Assembly (NCBI GenBank): GCA_964036045.1
Contig: OZ038388.1
Location: 7,606,890 to 7,670,889 of the forward strand
DNA length: 64,000 bases
DNA from: Eutreptiella sp. 'Long Island Sound 2002'
Taxonomy: Eukaryota > Euglenozoa > Euglenophyceae > Eutreptiales > Eutreptiaceae
Reading direction: 5' to 3'
Shown here: positions 28,465-41,239 of the stretch, piece after piece
Numbering within the stretch: position 1 is the stretch's first letter
Layout: the number at the start of each line of letters is the position of its first letter
The notes under the pieces: model-generated
Databases searched by the model: none
The model's input: the letters and a program-made list of their open reading frames with translations, nothing else
Told to the model about the DNA's origin: nothing
Program-made: the position numbers and the translations under genes

Positions 28465-29286
28465 ATTCTATTGCCTTCGGCAAGTCCACCTCGCAGAGAA
28501 TCTACTCCAAGTAGCGCACACACAAAATAGGGGGAAAACGACATAAATACGGCCTAAAACATGCTTTACATAGCTTGGATGGTCATTTTAAGTGATCATG
28601 GTATCAGAAAAATCAGTTTCGAAAACTTCGATTTTTGAGTTGCTCAGGGTGAAAAACTGTAGAAGCAGGTTGTGTACCAATCCCTTGGGAGACCCCCCCC
28701 CCCTGAAGCTAATGTCCAAATAGGGTGAAAAACACGTACATACGGCCTAAAACATGCTTTACATAGCTTGGATGGTCATTTTAGATGGTCACAATATCAA
28801 AGAAACAAGTTTTGAAAACTTCGATTTTTGAGCTGCCCACGGTGAAAAGCTGCAGAAGCAGGTTGTGTACCCATCCCTTGGGAGACACCCCCCCCCCCGT
28901 GCGCCCAATAACCAAATAGGGTGAAAAACAAGAAAATACGGCCTAAAACATGCTTTACATAGCTTGGATGGTCATATTGTGTGGTCACAATATCATAAAA
29001 ACAAGTTTCGAAAACTTCGATTTTTGAGCTGCCCAGGGTGAAAAACTGCATGAGCAGGTTGTGTACCGGCCCATTCACTGGGCCGTTCACTGGCGGAAAC
29101 AGTCATTTCTGGGTCTTGGGGGGTCCGGACCAAAACCTCATTGGGGGATTCGTTTATTGCACAAATTAATGATTTTATAAGGGGTTAAACTAACAATTCA
29201 ACCCCTTGGGGTAGGGTACGCGAATAGGCCCAAAAAGGCCCCTATATACGCCTGCCTGGCTTTGATCTAACAACCTCTGCGAGGTG
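28465..29286. mobile_element. CCTCG-ended repeat element 2 with three 195-bp units
   Basis: Same structure as its neighbour: ATTCTATTGCC, CACCTCGCAGAG at 28487-28498 and the exact inverse CTCTGCGAGGTG at 29275-29286, a perfect 12-bp terminal inverted repeat. It holds three 195-bp units (28500-29085) and a shortened copy of the unique part. Its right end abuts the next element with no spacer. Confidence 0.65.
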
Positions 29287-29886
29287 ATTCTATTGCCTTC
29301 GGCATTGCACCTCGAAGAGAGGCTGACAATCAGCCAATCAGTCCCTTAGCCAGGCCAGCAGTCAGTCAGACAGAAACACACAGTTTGGGTTTTTTGTCAG
29401 TGGCAGACACGGCCCCAAGAAATGGGGAGACCTTTCACCTCACGGCAAGCAGTGGCCGAATGGTAATGCAGCGGACCGCAGTGTTTATGGTCGGCGGTTC
29501 GAACCCCGGTCTGGCGAACATGGCGGCGGCACCGCCGCCGCCGCTAGGATTCTAACCGCCGACCGAAAACTCTGCGTCGGTTGCATTACCATTCGACCGG
29601 CGGTGGTGTGATAGCGATATGCCTCCCCATTGCTTGGAGCCTTCTGAGCGAAAACTTTTGACCCCCCCCCCCCACCCCCCCTCCAAAAGGTGATATCCAG
29701 TTTTAGGGGATAGAGGCCTCAGAATCAAAAAATCCATTGGGGAATGGTCTTATTGGGCAAAATAATGATTTTACAAGGGGTTGGACATCCAATATCATGC
29801 CTTGGGGTATGCTACGCGAATGACCCCAAAAAGGGGGGGTATACGACGCCCACGCCTGCGCTTGATCTAACAACCTCTCTTCGAGG
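29287..29886. mobile_element. CCTCG-ended repeat element 3 with tRNA-like core
   Basis: Starts ATTCTATTGCC directly after element 2. CCTCGAAGAGAGG at 29310-29322 is perfectly inverted at 29874-29886. Instead of 195-bp units it holds a GTCAG micro-repeat, an inverted pair of tRNA-like modules and a tail (AAATCCATTGGGGAATGG to CTTGATCTAACAACC) that is shared with the copy at 58.1-58.6 kb. Confidence 0.65.
29450..29612. repeat. Head-to-head tRNA-like modules
   Basis: The plus strand reads GGCCGAATGGTAATGC (A-box-like) and GGTTCGAACCC (B-box) at 29455-29505. The minus strand of 29544-29612 reads CGGTCGAATGGTAATGC and CGGTCGGCGGTTAGAATCC, an older copy of the same module. They face each other across a GGCGGCGGC/GCCGCCGCC palindrome. 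T-stem pairing is poor, so these are tRNA-derived sequences and not tRNA genes. Confidence 0.65.
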
Positions 29887-29939
29887 TTATTTCCCGGCGT
29901 AGGCGTGTTTTTGGCAACTTCTTCCAGGAAGTGTGGTAC

Positions 29940-30934
29940 TGTGTCGCACCCCTCCCCGTTGACGCAGCCGCGCACTTTGAGAGTGACTGCTTTTGGGCCC
30001 CGGGCGACCGAACACCAATGGTGCGGGCACAATTGGTTTGTGGAGGCACGTGGGATCTTGAGGTCGGAGACTCCGTTTTGGAGCGAGGGAACTTGCAGTG
30101 CCATGGAGGAAAAGGCTCAAATTGTGGGGTGGAAAGGAGGTCGTTTTGGCTTCCACAACAGTGGGAAGGCAACTAGACCGGCGGCTTTGGGATACAAAAG
30201 GCAGTTTTGGGAGGCAGGTGAGGGATGTTCAAAGCACCCAAATGCTCGGTGCCCTCAACGCCGGACGTCGTGGCGCCTCATGCATTTGGAGGCCCTGGTC
30301 GATTGAGCCTCTGCCCCCGGTTTGAAGGGGTCCGTTCATGCCCTCATCAAAGATGGAAAGCCCACCGCGGAGGGAGGGAATGAGAGAGGCCAACACAAAG
30401 CAGGCAGAGAGTCGTTCACTGTTTCTCGTGGGCTGCTTTTTGCCAACCCTGCTTAATTTGTTTGTTCAGGTTTAAGAAATGGCATGGGTTTTGTCACGCC
30501 AGACTTATTGGATTCAGATTTTCCTAGACACGGACCCCCCCCCCCCCCCCCGCCGGCACCCGGTCGGGCATCTCTGCCATGGCTGCGGGAGAGGATTGAG
30601 CTGCAAACATGTAGGTGGGAGGAGATTTAGAATGTAATGGGTGGTCATGCGGCAAAGTCACCATACTCTGCGTTGCCTCCTCCAGGTGAAGGCACAAGTG
30701 GGCCCAGGAAATAAACGCAATATGGCACGGAGCATCCCTGGGGCGACAGCATGGCAGCACACATGGGCCCGAAATGCCCAGAAGCTGGTCAAGTGGATGC
30801 GGGACACTGTAGAGTAGCAGAGTCTTGGAGGACTCCGCGTCGTGCATCAACCAGCACTCTTGTCTGCACCCCATTGCATGCCACAGGAACACTACAAATG
30901 AGAAAAGCCCGCTTCAGCACTTTTGTGACTTCCA
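29940..30934. repeat. Dispersed repeat, copy of 47230-47626 with an insertion
   Basis: Segments 29945-30090 and 30570-30934 match 47245-47400 and 47400-47626. The intervening 480 bp are absent from the 47-kb copy. Minus-strand frames (for example 30892-30524) keep similar residues in both copies but show no domain. The match stops exactly at GACTTCCATG (30925-30934), where the long inverted repeat begins. Confidence 0.65.
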
Positions 30935-30935
30935 T

Positions 30936-31495
30936 GAGCCGTGTGGCCTTCGGTGGTTGGCAATGTAAACACCATGATAGCAGGTCTGGGGAGACATTGT
31001 TGGGTTGCACTGGTGATGTCGCAAGTGTACGGTCACAAATGTGCGTGAGCCTATCTTGTGCTTGTCCCAAGGGCGTGCTATCTTGTGCTTGTCCATTTGG
31101 ATATGGGTTTGGATTTGCATCCCCAGTCTGCGTTCTGGAAATGCACCTGCATCTGGTTCTGATTTGTGGATCACGGTCGGGGAGCGCCTACTGTAACAGC
31201 CCCTGGGCTGTACACCGGCCAGAAACAGAAAAATAGTTCTGATGTGCGGATCTCGGTCTGCACATGCAGCGATGGGATGCAGCCATAGATGCAGATCCAG
31301 ATCCACATTCAGGTCGGCGCTGGCCTGGCCACGACTGCTTTCCTTCCAGCGGTGACCAACGCCCCACGGCGCTTTACACACCATGTGTTGCATGTTACAT
31401 TTGCATGTCACATTTGCACCATGTGCTGCAATATGCTTGCACCATGTACTGCATTATGCATCTGCACCACCACACTTGAACAATCAATGACTGCC
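30936..31495 (+). repeat. Long inverted repeat, left arm
   Basis: About 560 bp, nearly identical to the reverse complement of 37114-37677; frames of 97 codons are conserved residue for residue between the arms. The outer end is GAGCCGTGTGGCCTTCGGTG. With its partner it bounds a 5.6-kb interior. Confidence 0.85.
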
Positions 31496-31972
31496 TTGCA
31501 TTGCTTTCCCATTACTTCAAATCAAGCACCTGTGTGTGTTCTGTGACATTCTCTCTCCAAAGGCGTTGTATGGGTGTGTTGCGTTGCTACTTCAGACCCA
31601 TTGCCTCCTCCTCATCGGCCAGTGCAACACACCCCGTGCCTGTCATGCAAACTGAGCATGTGCAACAGTTCAAAGTGTGTTATTCTCATACCCAGAAGTT
31701 CTTTACCATTCCTTTGGATCCTCAATAACATTTGTGTTGGATGAAGCACATTGGCATCAACGCGAAAGTCGCCTCACACGTGTTCTCTTTGCTTGCATCA
31801 GTGGAGGGTACCACAGTTTGCCTTGAAATACCCTTGCAATCTCCCCCCCCCCCCGGGAGACCGTCACTTGGCGACCGTCCCCCCCCTCCCCACCCGGGAG
31901 ACTGTCGCGCGCTAACCCAGGAGTTTGCAAGGGGGGCGGGGGGTATGAAGACATGGCAGCTCCCTGTTGACA

Positions 31973-32332
31973 GTGACCCTTTGTGCCTAATTGACCAATC
32001 GTGCCTGAATGTCATCCCCCTCCCACTCTGATAGTGTATGACATGCAACCTGCTGATTCACCTCAGCCTTCAATCTTCACTCCGCTGTCTTCAGCCTACA
32101 GTCATTGTGCCTCATGCACACTGGGAAGCCTAGGGGCGTGGCAGTCTCCCACTGCATAACCTGGTTTCAGACTCAGCAAATCCTCACTACGTGTCAGATC
32201 CGCTACCACAGTCATTTGTGGGATCATCGTAGCACTCTATAGCTCTGAACCTTGATCCTGAGGGGTTACCTCGAGTACTGTGAAGTGAGCAGGCTACGCC
32301 AGCTCATCTTGGTCCGAGCCAAAAAAAGAGAA
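31973..32332 (+). mobile_element. SINE-like retroposon, longest copy
   Basis: A perfect 26-bp direct repeat (31947-31972 and 32333-32358, beginning GAAGACATGG) flanks a 360-bp element that ends in GAGCCAAAAAAAGA, the A-rich tail, so it lies on the plus strand. It carries the 5' head (GTGACCCTTTGTGCC onward) that other copies lack. A 26-bp identical duplication implies recent insertion. I do not see a clear pol III promoter; GGTTTCAGACTC near 32162 is the nearest to a B box. Confidence 0.75.
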
Positions 32333-32696
32333 GAAGACATGGCAGCTCCCTGTTGACAAAAGGAGGCAGCAAGCAACACATGCACCGTCCAAAATGGACA
32401 AAAATCTCAAACATGTCGTCAGTACAACATGCAGACCCAGGGTGTTCCAAATAGCCCTTTTCAAGGGCTTTCCGAATATACCCCACATACCCTACCTCCG
32501 GAACACTCAGTGGGCACAAATGAGGCAACAATGGCACCAACCCCCGAAAACCCACAAAGTTGGCATATTCCCCAACGTCCCCGAGAGATATGGTTATTGC
32601 TACAATTCATTCAAGTTTGTTCCTGTTGCACTGTCCTTGATGCAGGTTGTTTTGCCTTGCTTTGCCTTGCTGCAACCACATAACCTTTTCAATTTT

Positions 32697-33655
32697 CTTC
32701 AAACCACATAACCTTTTCAATTTTCTATCTCCGAGGGGTCGACATTGTGGCCCATATGGGCATGGTCATGACCAATATGGACAACTATGTCATTTGTTCC
32801 ACAAGTTTGGGCACAAACATGTGTCGTGATTTTCCTCATCAACTCTTGTTTCTCCATGCACATGAAGTTGTCAAAGTTTTGTGGCATGTAGCAATTTGCC
32901 AAAGGTGATTGTGGTGGTGTCTCTAAACACAGCATGGTAAAGCATGGTACCTTTTTCAAAAATTGAGGACTTTGCTATCTTGCTGCCATTCTTCGACAGG
33001 CTGCATGTGTCAGCACATTTGTGACATTGTTGTTCACAACTGATTTATCCCTATGGGGTTGTTCTGCAACTCTCGCATGATAATCATACAGAATGAACAA
33101 CAACAACAACGAGCAGGCAACCAGTAAATCAGAGCCCAATCACTCAAAGACTCAAACAGTTCCATCTTCTGTTGGCAACGAACGAAGAAAGGAAAGCTTT
33201 TTTCAGAGCTTGGCACATGGGTGTGATGGTGCTGATCCAGTCCACAGCGGTCATCCGATGAATCTCCTGCCTCTGTCTGATCCCATATTGGAATCAGAAT
33301 CAGCACGAAGAAAATTTTATTTTGGTCCAGACCAAGATGAGCTGGCACACCCTGCTCACTGAATGGTACTCAAGACAACCTCTGAGAACCAAGGTTCAGC
33401 ATGAATCAGCATCATAATCAGCATAATACAGCCGCTCATTACACTTGTCTTAGAGCGTGAAAGCAGGTGTTTCTACTGGTTTGGACAAAACAATCACAGC
33501 AAGGGCCACCAGCAGAAATTTATCATGGTAATCCAACTTGGGCAACAAAGTGCCTCAAGGGGCAGTGTAAGAGCAACACACCAGCAGGGGTTTTGGATGG
33601 TAATATACAATTTTTTTATATATTTCCCGTCTGCAGACAGGGGAGTAGCTCTGTC
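32697..33655. repeat. Large duplicated locus, partner of 53667-55387
   Basis: 32981-33655 matches 54707-55387 in the same direction. 32697-32730 matches 53667-53700 in the same direction. Between them, 32798-32975 matches 53700-53893 only in inverted orientation. A truncated SINE-like copy sits at 33325-33400. No coding capacity recognised. Confidence 0.7.
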
Positions 33656-36600
33656 TGGAAGGCCGGTTTCCAGGCAGGACATTTGAGGAGCAGTTGGGCT
33701 GTGCTGGCATGGCACATATCACACAGGGGGCATACGTTGGCTGTCGTTTCCCAACGGAGGGGACTTGATATTTTGCTTTTAGTTTCCTTCGAAGAAAACA
33801 GAAATACAGCAGCAGCAGGATACATGACAGTTTGCTTTTAGTTTTTTTTTGTGGTCTGGTGCTAGGCGTGTAGCAGCCCCTCAGAGGGCCTGCACTCACA
33901 AGCGCGCATGGACTGGGTTCAGCACCATGTACAGTCTCCAGCTTGGGACCTGTAGTCTCACACAGGTGAGGTGTGGAAGGAGAAAACTACAGGGGGCAAG
34001 ACTTGGTTGTAGACTGTCACATCTATGTAGCCGTAGCTACCCACTCCCGTTGAAGAGCTTGGCCAGATGTAGTGCCCGGCTCTTTTCGTACTTGCCCCCA
34101 TGAACACACTTCTGTTGCCTTCCGCGAGTATACCTGAAGTAGGGCCTCACTCGACTGCTCAGCTGCCAACAAGGGCCGAGTCGGCTGCACAGTCCCACCA
34201 TGAAACCCAACATGATGCTATATTTGTGTATTCAGCAAACTAAAGTAAAAGCAAAACATCATGTATCTTGCTTCTGCACCTCCACGTACAGTCATAACAT
34301 GTGTTGACCATTCATACAATAGTGCAGTTGGTCTGCCACACCCATCAGGCGCCATGCGTAAAGCAGATGGGCAACACAAACCAGCACAATACATGTTAAC
34401 TAGAAAAACATGGAAGTGACGGTCTCCCGGGTGGGGGGGGGGGGGTTTGCAAGGGGGGGGGGGGGGTTACAAATTCACGCCACAGGCTGTTGCTTCCCCG
34501 GATGCACCACAAAAGCCGTTGACACGCAAAAGGGCTCGCTCTGGGGGTGCAGAATGGGTGCAGGTGACTCGGCATGACCCTGGTAGCCGGGCAAAAAAGC
34601 CCCGTACCTCCCGCTCACAGCCACCTGCATGCTCCCACAAGGAGCATGACATTCTGACGACTGCTGAGGCCACCGCTGTTGCTGCCCAGTTTTGGGATCG
34701 AAAGACACACCCCACCAAGGCTTCGCAACATGAATTTTTGGCCACATGCATTGACGTTGACGTGGATAATAACGTCAAATACAACAATTACCAGAAGTAC
34801 ACCATCAAAAGAGGTCATTGAACGAAATATTTTGTACCGTACCGGGTATGTGTCGGCAGATGTCCAGATGTCCAATGTGTTGTGCTGCGCTGAAAAATGT
34901 GACCACCAACCCATACATTCCTGAAATGGCGTTTTCTTGCAGATTTCAAAAAGTATACACATACGCCCTCGTAGGTGACGGACGACATGTTTGCACATGG
35001 AAGCAAAACTTGTAGAAAATGCCGAAAAGTGCCAAAACCCACAAAGTTGGCATATTCTGAATGTCCCTGAGAGATATGTGCTGTTCGCACTTCCGAATTG
35101 CCACTACTTGTGTCACTCTCACCGTGTGTGACACCTTCGTCGGCCTCACCGACCGACAGCTCCCTGCCGTGCCACTAGTCTACCTCATACGGTACTTTCG
35201 ACATCGTTTTTCCGAGTGCCACTGATATCAGTACCGAAGCACTCCACGCTCGATGAGCCAGCACTGGATGCGGTATTGGGGATGCCTGCTGTGAACCCCC
35301 CAAAGCTGACCACTCCATCACTGGAGCTCCCCCCGTTATCTTAGCTTTGCCACCCATCCAAATCCCCCCCATCCCCCCCGACGTCAACCCTGTCAACTCC
35401 TCGCTGTCGATCGCTTGCAACCGCATCTCGTCCCGGCTTGCTCACCACAGGGAGGAGGGTCTTGGATGACAGCCAGCACAGGCCCCTTCGCGTGGACATA
35501 GCGCACCACATTGACATGGGAGAAGATTTTCAGAGCTCTGAGGAGTGCAGTGGGTGAGTAAAACGGAGGTGTACACCAGCTCTGAAAACGATGTCTCACA
35601 GTTGTGGTCCTCTGCAATATGGCACTGATGTGTTTTCTTTGGGAACTCGCCGCCTGGATCATGCCTGTTATCTCCTGGCGTAGGCACTCCAATTGCAATT
35701 CCAGGCATTTCGCAAACGTGTGGCCCTGGGGTTCCAACGACAACCTGAATGGGGCACTCCTCTTGAGCGACTGTCCTACACCACCCAAGCAGAATTCAAC
35801 GGCACTGCCGCTGCGTCGGTGGCCAACCAGCAGAAGCAGAAGGAGTCTGCAGTGTGTTCCAGGGACACCAGATCGCATTGGTGGGACTGGGGGAAATCAA
35901 AGCCAGAAATGCGAGCAAGCCTCCAGGAATTAACGACAAGCATCCAGAACCTTGTAGGAAACAACAGCAAGCATGAAGATCTCCCGAGGAAACAACAGCA
36001 ACCACTCAGCACTGCAGTCCTGAAAGGTCTCTTGCAGTAAGCAGTGCAACATTGGATTTTCCCTTACTTGAGGCAAAGGGAAGTTTCTGGATTGGGACGT
36101 TAGAAAAAACCTGATTTTTAAGGATGGGGGGATTTAAGGGCGCGATATTTGGCTGAATTGTATTTTCCCCTGCACCCCCCCCCCCCCCCCTGTTAGCTAC
36201 AAGGTGTGGAAGGAGGTAACTCTGCGAGCTGAAGATGCGGAGTCTGCAGACCAGTATGTATGCCTGGTCCGGAAGAGATTTCAAGGGATGTGACAGGGAG
36301 GTGGAGCCATGACATGAGGTTTTGAAATAACCACCATGATCCTGAGCTCATGCCAGACTTAATCAGTGCAACTTCAACCAGTACCGAATTTCGCCTTGAG
36401 TTCACCACTCATCTGTGGCTATCGAATGTATCATGGTCAGGTTGAGGTTGGCTCAGGCGGCAAGAATAGGGGACGCCCGAAGACATTAGGCCTGGCCCTC
36501 CACCCCCAACGGGCTCTGGTTTTCTCGTCCTGCTTTCACCTTCCCCGCGGCTCTGACAAAGACAGCCCATACACGGGCCACCCCACCCCCCGGCCCCTGC

Positions 36601-37113
36601 CCAAATACCATGTCCTTGGCCCGTTCAAGAACCAGTGGAGTACCACTTTGCCAGATGTGGTGTCCCGCTCCTTTCGCACTTTTTTTTTTGCCCCCCTGAA
36701 CAGACTTCTGGGGCCTTCCGCCAATGCAACCTGAACTCTCACCTCCCACCCGAATGGGTGGACACATGGCTTTCTCATCAAGCGAATCCCAGGGTGGTGG
36801 GGGGTTGGCAAGGGGGTGATGGTAAAGGTATGGCCCTGTGGTCCCAAAGACAACCCGAAATTGGCATCCCTTTTGAACGCCATTTGCGCATATTAGATCA
36901 CGATGCAAAGGCTGTACCTGAAATACAGTGTCAGGGGTGTCATTGAGTGTACTCGGGAGAACCCCAGATAGTAGAAGGTCCATTTATGTACAGTACGGGT
37001 GCACCCAGAGGCTGGGTGCACCTGAGGTCCTGGACCTCAACGTACAGTCATAACATGTGTTGACCCTTCAAGACCCTTCATACAATAGTGCAGTCGGTCT
37101 GCCACACCCATCA
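33656..37113. other. Interior of the long inverted repeat, no gene recognised
   Basis: Contains the palindromic G/C block GACGGTCTCCCGGGTGGGG at 34418, small open frames on both strands (34447-34821 plus; 35878-35393 and 36983-36486 minus) without named domains, and a short repeated motif around 35720 and 36830 (GTGGCCCTGGGGTTCC / ATGGCCCTGTGGTCCC). Confidence 0.4.
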
Positions 37114-37677
37114 GGCAGTCATTCATTGTTCAAGTGTGGTGGTGCAGATGCATAATGCAGTACATGGTGCAAGCATATTACAGCACATGGTGCAAATGTG
37201 ACGTGCAAAAAAATGTAACCTGCAACACATGGTGTGTAAAGCGCCGTGGGGAGTTGGTCACCGCTGGAAGGAAAGCAGTCGTGGCCAGGCCAGCGCCGAC
37301 CTGAATGTGGATCTGGATCTGCATCTATGGCTGCATCCCATCGCTGCATGTGCAGACCGAGATCCGCACATCAGAACTATTTTTCTGTTTCTGGCCGGTG
37401 TACAGCCCAGGGGCTGTTACAGTAGGCGCTCCCCGACCGTGATCCACAAATCAGAACCAGATGCAGGTGCATTTCCAGAACGCAGACTGGGGATGCAAAT
37501 CCAAACCCATATCCAAATGGACAAGCACAAGATAGCACGCCCTTGGGACAAGCACAAGACAGGCTCACGCACATTTGTGACCGTACACTTGCGACATCAC
37601 CAGTGCAACCCAACAATGTCTCCCCAGACCTGCTATCATGGTGTTTACATTGCCAACCACCGAAGGCCACACGGCTC
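37114..37677 (-). repeat. Long inverted repeat, right arm
   Basis: Reverse-complement partner of 30936-31495, with a few single-base and small indel differences. The sequence beyond the outer end (CGAACTCAGTACCC) does not resemble the sequence outside the left arm. Confidence 0.85.
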
Positions 37678-39713
37678 CGAACTCAGTACCCTTGCTGCAA
37701 GTCTGTTACCAACAACGTGAACAAAATTATGTTCAACCAAATGGTGCCATAGCGGAGTGCTACTGGGGGCATAGCCACAGCGCGTTTGTGGCAACAACTC
37801 TTCACCAGCAGGGCCCAGCCCCTCTCTCCCTCTGCAACCGCCACACAGACATGTCACCTCACATTCTTGACCACGAAACGTGTGGTGGGAAAATGGATTG
37901 TCAGGCACGGAGAAGGCCATGTTAGCGCAGGGCGGGAGGGGGGTCACGGAAATGGTCTGCCTGTGACTAAGGTCAATGGTGTTGCACAGAGCAACGCAGC
38001 AGAACAGCAGTCGATCCCTGTGGAAGCACTTGCTTTCCTGCGTATCAAGCAACGCATCCTACATTCGGTCCACCTGCCATCGGGGGCCACAATGGATCGG
38101 GTTTGCTTCCGCACAATTAGCTCCAACCGCGCCTGCCACCACAGTCTTCATTGCTCTCAGTTGAGTGTTCCAGAATGCGTTCTCCATGTCTGCTGCCCGA
38201 AAGTTCAATGGCTAGGGTGAGGGGCCAGGACCCTTCCTCCCTTCTCCACTGTACCACGTCAGCTGTCACCTGTCGAGCCTGTGGGATGCAAACATTCGGC
38301 TGGGCTCACGCCCTTTAGGTCTAGCCAGTTGGTTTCTTGGGCCGTACCTCTACTGGGTGAGGGGCGTACTGGGGCCGCAACAGGTCAGGTGTGGACCCGC
38401 CACTGTTGCTCCAGCTGTGCCTGCCCCACAGCCTTCATTGCATGCTCAGTTCTGGGAGTGGCAACTTGGCCATTAGCGTAGTTCGCGGCCCAAAGTTCTG
38501 ATCCCTACCTCCCTGGCTGGGGCAAGAGCTGTGGGCTCATGGTTCTGGGCTTTACCGCCTGGTCACACTGCTGCTTGAGTCTGAGTCCCGGTGGCGTTTG
38601 TTCTGCGTTCTATGTACTGGCTGTTTGGTGTTACTAAAACATTCAACATACAGGGGGGGGGAGGGGGCGGCAGTGGCAAACATCATGGGGTGGTGCATGA
38701 TAGGGTGGCGGAGCCATCATCTGATACCACATCACCTTCTAGGGTAACACACCTGGAGTTCTTCGTACTGCATCGGTATGTTGACGTCACAGGTCTAGCA
38801 TGAGATCGAACCAGACACGTAGGGATTGCCATGCAGCATAATTAAAGGACTGATATATATCCGTGCCACAGAAGATCATGGAATCACGGAAATTGGCCAA
38901 AATTTGCAATCACAGAAATCACAAAAAATCACTGAAAAGCACCGAACTAGCAATAATTGTTCCTATTGGTGTTGATGTTGCTCTTCGGGCCCCGCTCCAT
39001 GCATGTAGGGGGGGCCGGTCCATGGCCATGAAGTTCAGCAATCCGAACAGGTTTCATGACTCGCTGGGCGTCATCGAGATGGGGGGTGTGGGGGACCTGA
39101 ACGTTGCGTGGTAGGCCCCATCACTCTGGGCGTGCATGCACCCCGCACCTGTCTCGTGGCCGGGGTCGGGGGGAAACAGCGCTGGGAGCGCACTTCTGGC
39201 GAAAAGGACAGGTGTGAAGGGGCGGGTCTCGGGACTGCAATCTCCGGTGCTGTCTCTCCGACGTTGGCGGTGAGCAGCTCTATATCCGCGATCACTGGGG
39301 CTGCTCGCGGAGATCGGCGCGGCGTGCCTTCTGCCGGTTTGTCCAGGCGCACCGGGGTCTGGGGCCGGCTGTGAGGGGGTGAGACCTAATTAGTTGGTTG
39401 GATTGAATGATAGCAAAAAAAGACAGACAGTGCTGCAAAAATTGCAAACTTGCGGCAATGCACTCCACAGTAAGGCATAAGTGCATCTTTATTCTCTATG
39501 CCAACCCTCGTTGAACCTCAGAAACACACTGTCAGCAGACAGAGCAGCAGAAAGAAATCAGTACATACAGTGAGTGTGCGTGTCAGGAACAAAAATAGAG
39601 AGAGTGACAGTGACAGTGACAGCTGTGGGTAAAGGTAAAGGTAAAGTGCTCGGGCGCTCTTCCGAACTCCAGCATAACCGTGATCCCTACCTGTCCCTCG
39701 CAGCATCCCTTCC
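37678..39713. other. No gene recognised
   Basis: Open frames at 37786-38220 and 39352-39071 show no family signature. I see no repeat with clear ends. Confidence 0.4.
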
Positions 39714-41202
39714 AAAGGCTGTACGAGTATATGAGTATGCCGGTTGGTACTTCTGGGTGTACGTACTTGTGCACAAGGCGGTGCTTCCGCAAGCGGGGCC
39801 TCAAAGGTCAGGTGTGGACCCGCCACTTAGCTCCAGCCGTGCCTGCCTTCCCACGGCCTTCATTGCCTTCTCAATTCATTGCGTGTCCCACTGGACATTT
39901 GAATTTCCGCAAGTGTGTGTGGGGGGTAGTACTGCGACTGCGAAAAGCATGGTTCAAAACAACGCCCAAAAGTGCGGAAGCACGGGGTTGCCGTGTTTGG
40001 ACTAGCCCATGTTAGCACAGGGGGGGGGGGTCCACATGGTGCTGGTCATTGGTCCCACAAAACATTATCTTGAACACTTTGGATCCACATTCTCTGGACC
40101 CAGATCAACGATTGAAGACGCTGTCATACACACAGCAAACTTCCTGTGTCAAAATCGGACTCTGCCATTTGGAGTCAGGTCTTTCGTTCAGATCCATGCA
40201 CCTAATGTCTGGACTCAGTGATAGGGGAATACATAGTACAACAATGGCCTGAGTTCTGAAGCTCGGGACCATATCCCACCCAGAAAACCCTTGTTTCATG
40301 CATTGTCTGCCCAGCCGATATGGAACGCCATGTGCTTGATATCCGATGCAACTTTCTGTGCGACGCCCTCATCTCTGATTGCGCCCAGATTTCTCATCGT
40401 GCGTCAATTGCTCATCATATAGACAAGAGGACTCTGGGGAATCGGGTTTGACGGGAATAGGACGTGACAGGCGCCTAATAGAAGCTGCAGTGTCAATGGG
40501 CAGACACCTCTGGCGATGCAGAAGTGTCCACAGTCTCGACCAACAACGCCTGCCTGGTCAAACGGCGGTTTTTTTTTTGGCCTCAAACACTGTCTAACGA
40601 CGACCCGCTAGTCAAATGGTGAAAATTTGCTGGCCATTCGCAAGGGGGATGTGCCATAAAGGCTGTACGAGTATACGAGTATGCCGGTTGGTACTTCTGG
40701 GTGTACGTACTTGTGCACAAGGCGGTGCTTCCGCAAGTGGGGCCTCAAAGGTCAGGTGTGGACCCGCCACTTAGCTCCAGCCGTGCCTGCCTTCCCACGG
40801 CCTTCATTGCCTTCTCAATTCATTGCGTGTCCCACTGGACATTTGAATTTCCGCAAGTGTGTGTGGGGGGTAGTACTGCGACTGCGAAAAGCATGGTTCA
40901 AAACAACGCCCAAAAGTGCGGAAGCACGGGGTTGCCGTGTTTGGACTAGCCCATGTTAGCACAGGGGTGGGGGGGTCCACATGGTGCTGGTCATTGGTCC
41001 CACAAAACATTGTCTTGAACACTTTGGATCCACATTCTCTGGACCCAGATCAACGATTGAAGACGCTGTCATACACACAGCAAACTTCCTGTGTCAAAAT
41101 CGGACTCTGCCATTTGGAGTCAGGTCTTTCGTTCAGATCCATGCACCTAATGTCTGGACTCAGTGATAGGGGAACACATAGTACAACAATGGTCTGAGTT
41201 CT
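39714..41202 (+). repeat. Direct duplication of a 544-bp segment
   Basis: 39714-40257 and 40658-41202 are almost identical (single-base changes and one changed G tract), separated by 400 bp of unrelated sequence. The open frames they share (VLVHKAVLPQ...) lack a domain. Such identity points to a recent segmental duplication. Confidence 0.85.
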
Positions 41203-41239
41203 CCGGCTCGCGGGGTCATAGACACCCTAGCTCCTAGGA

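Noticed and set aside
29450-29516. A genuine tRNA gene
   Set aside because: B-box is good but T-stem and acceptor pairing fail; it sits in a dispersed element.
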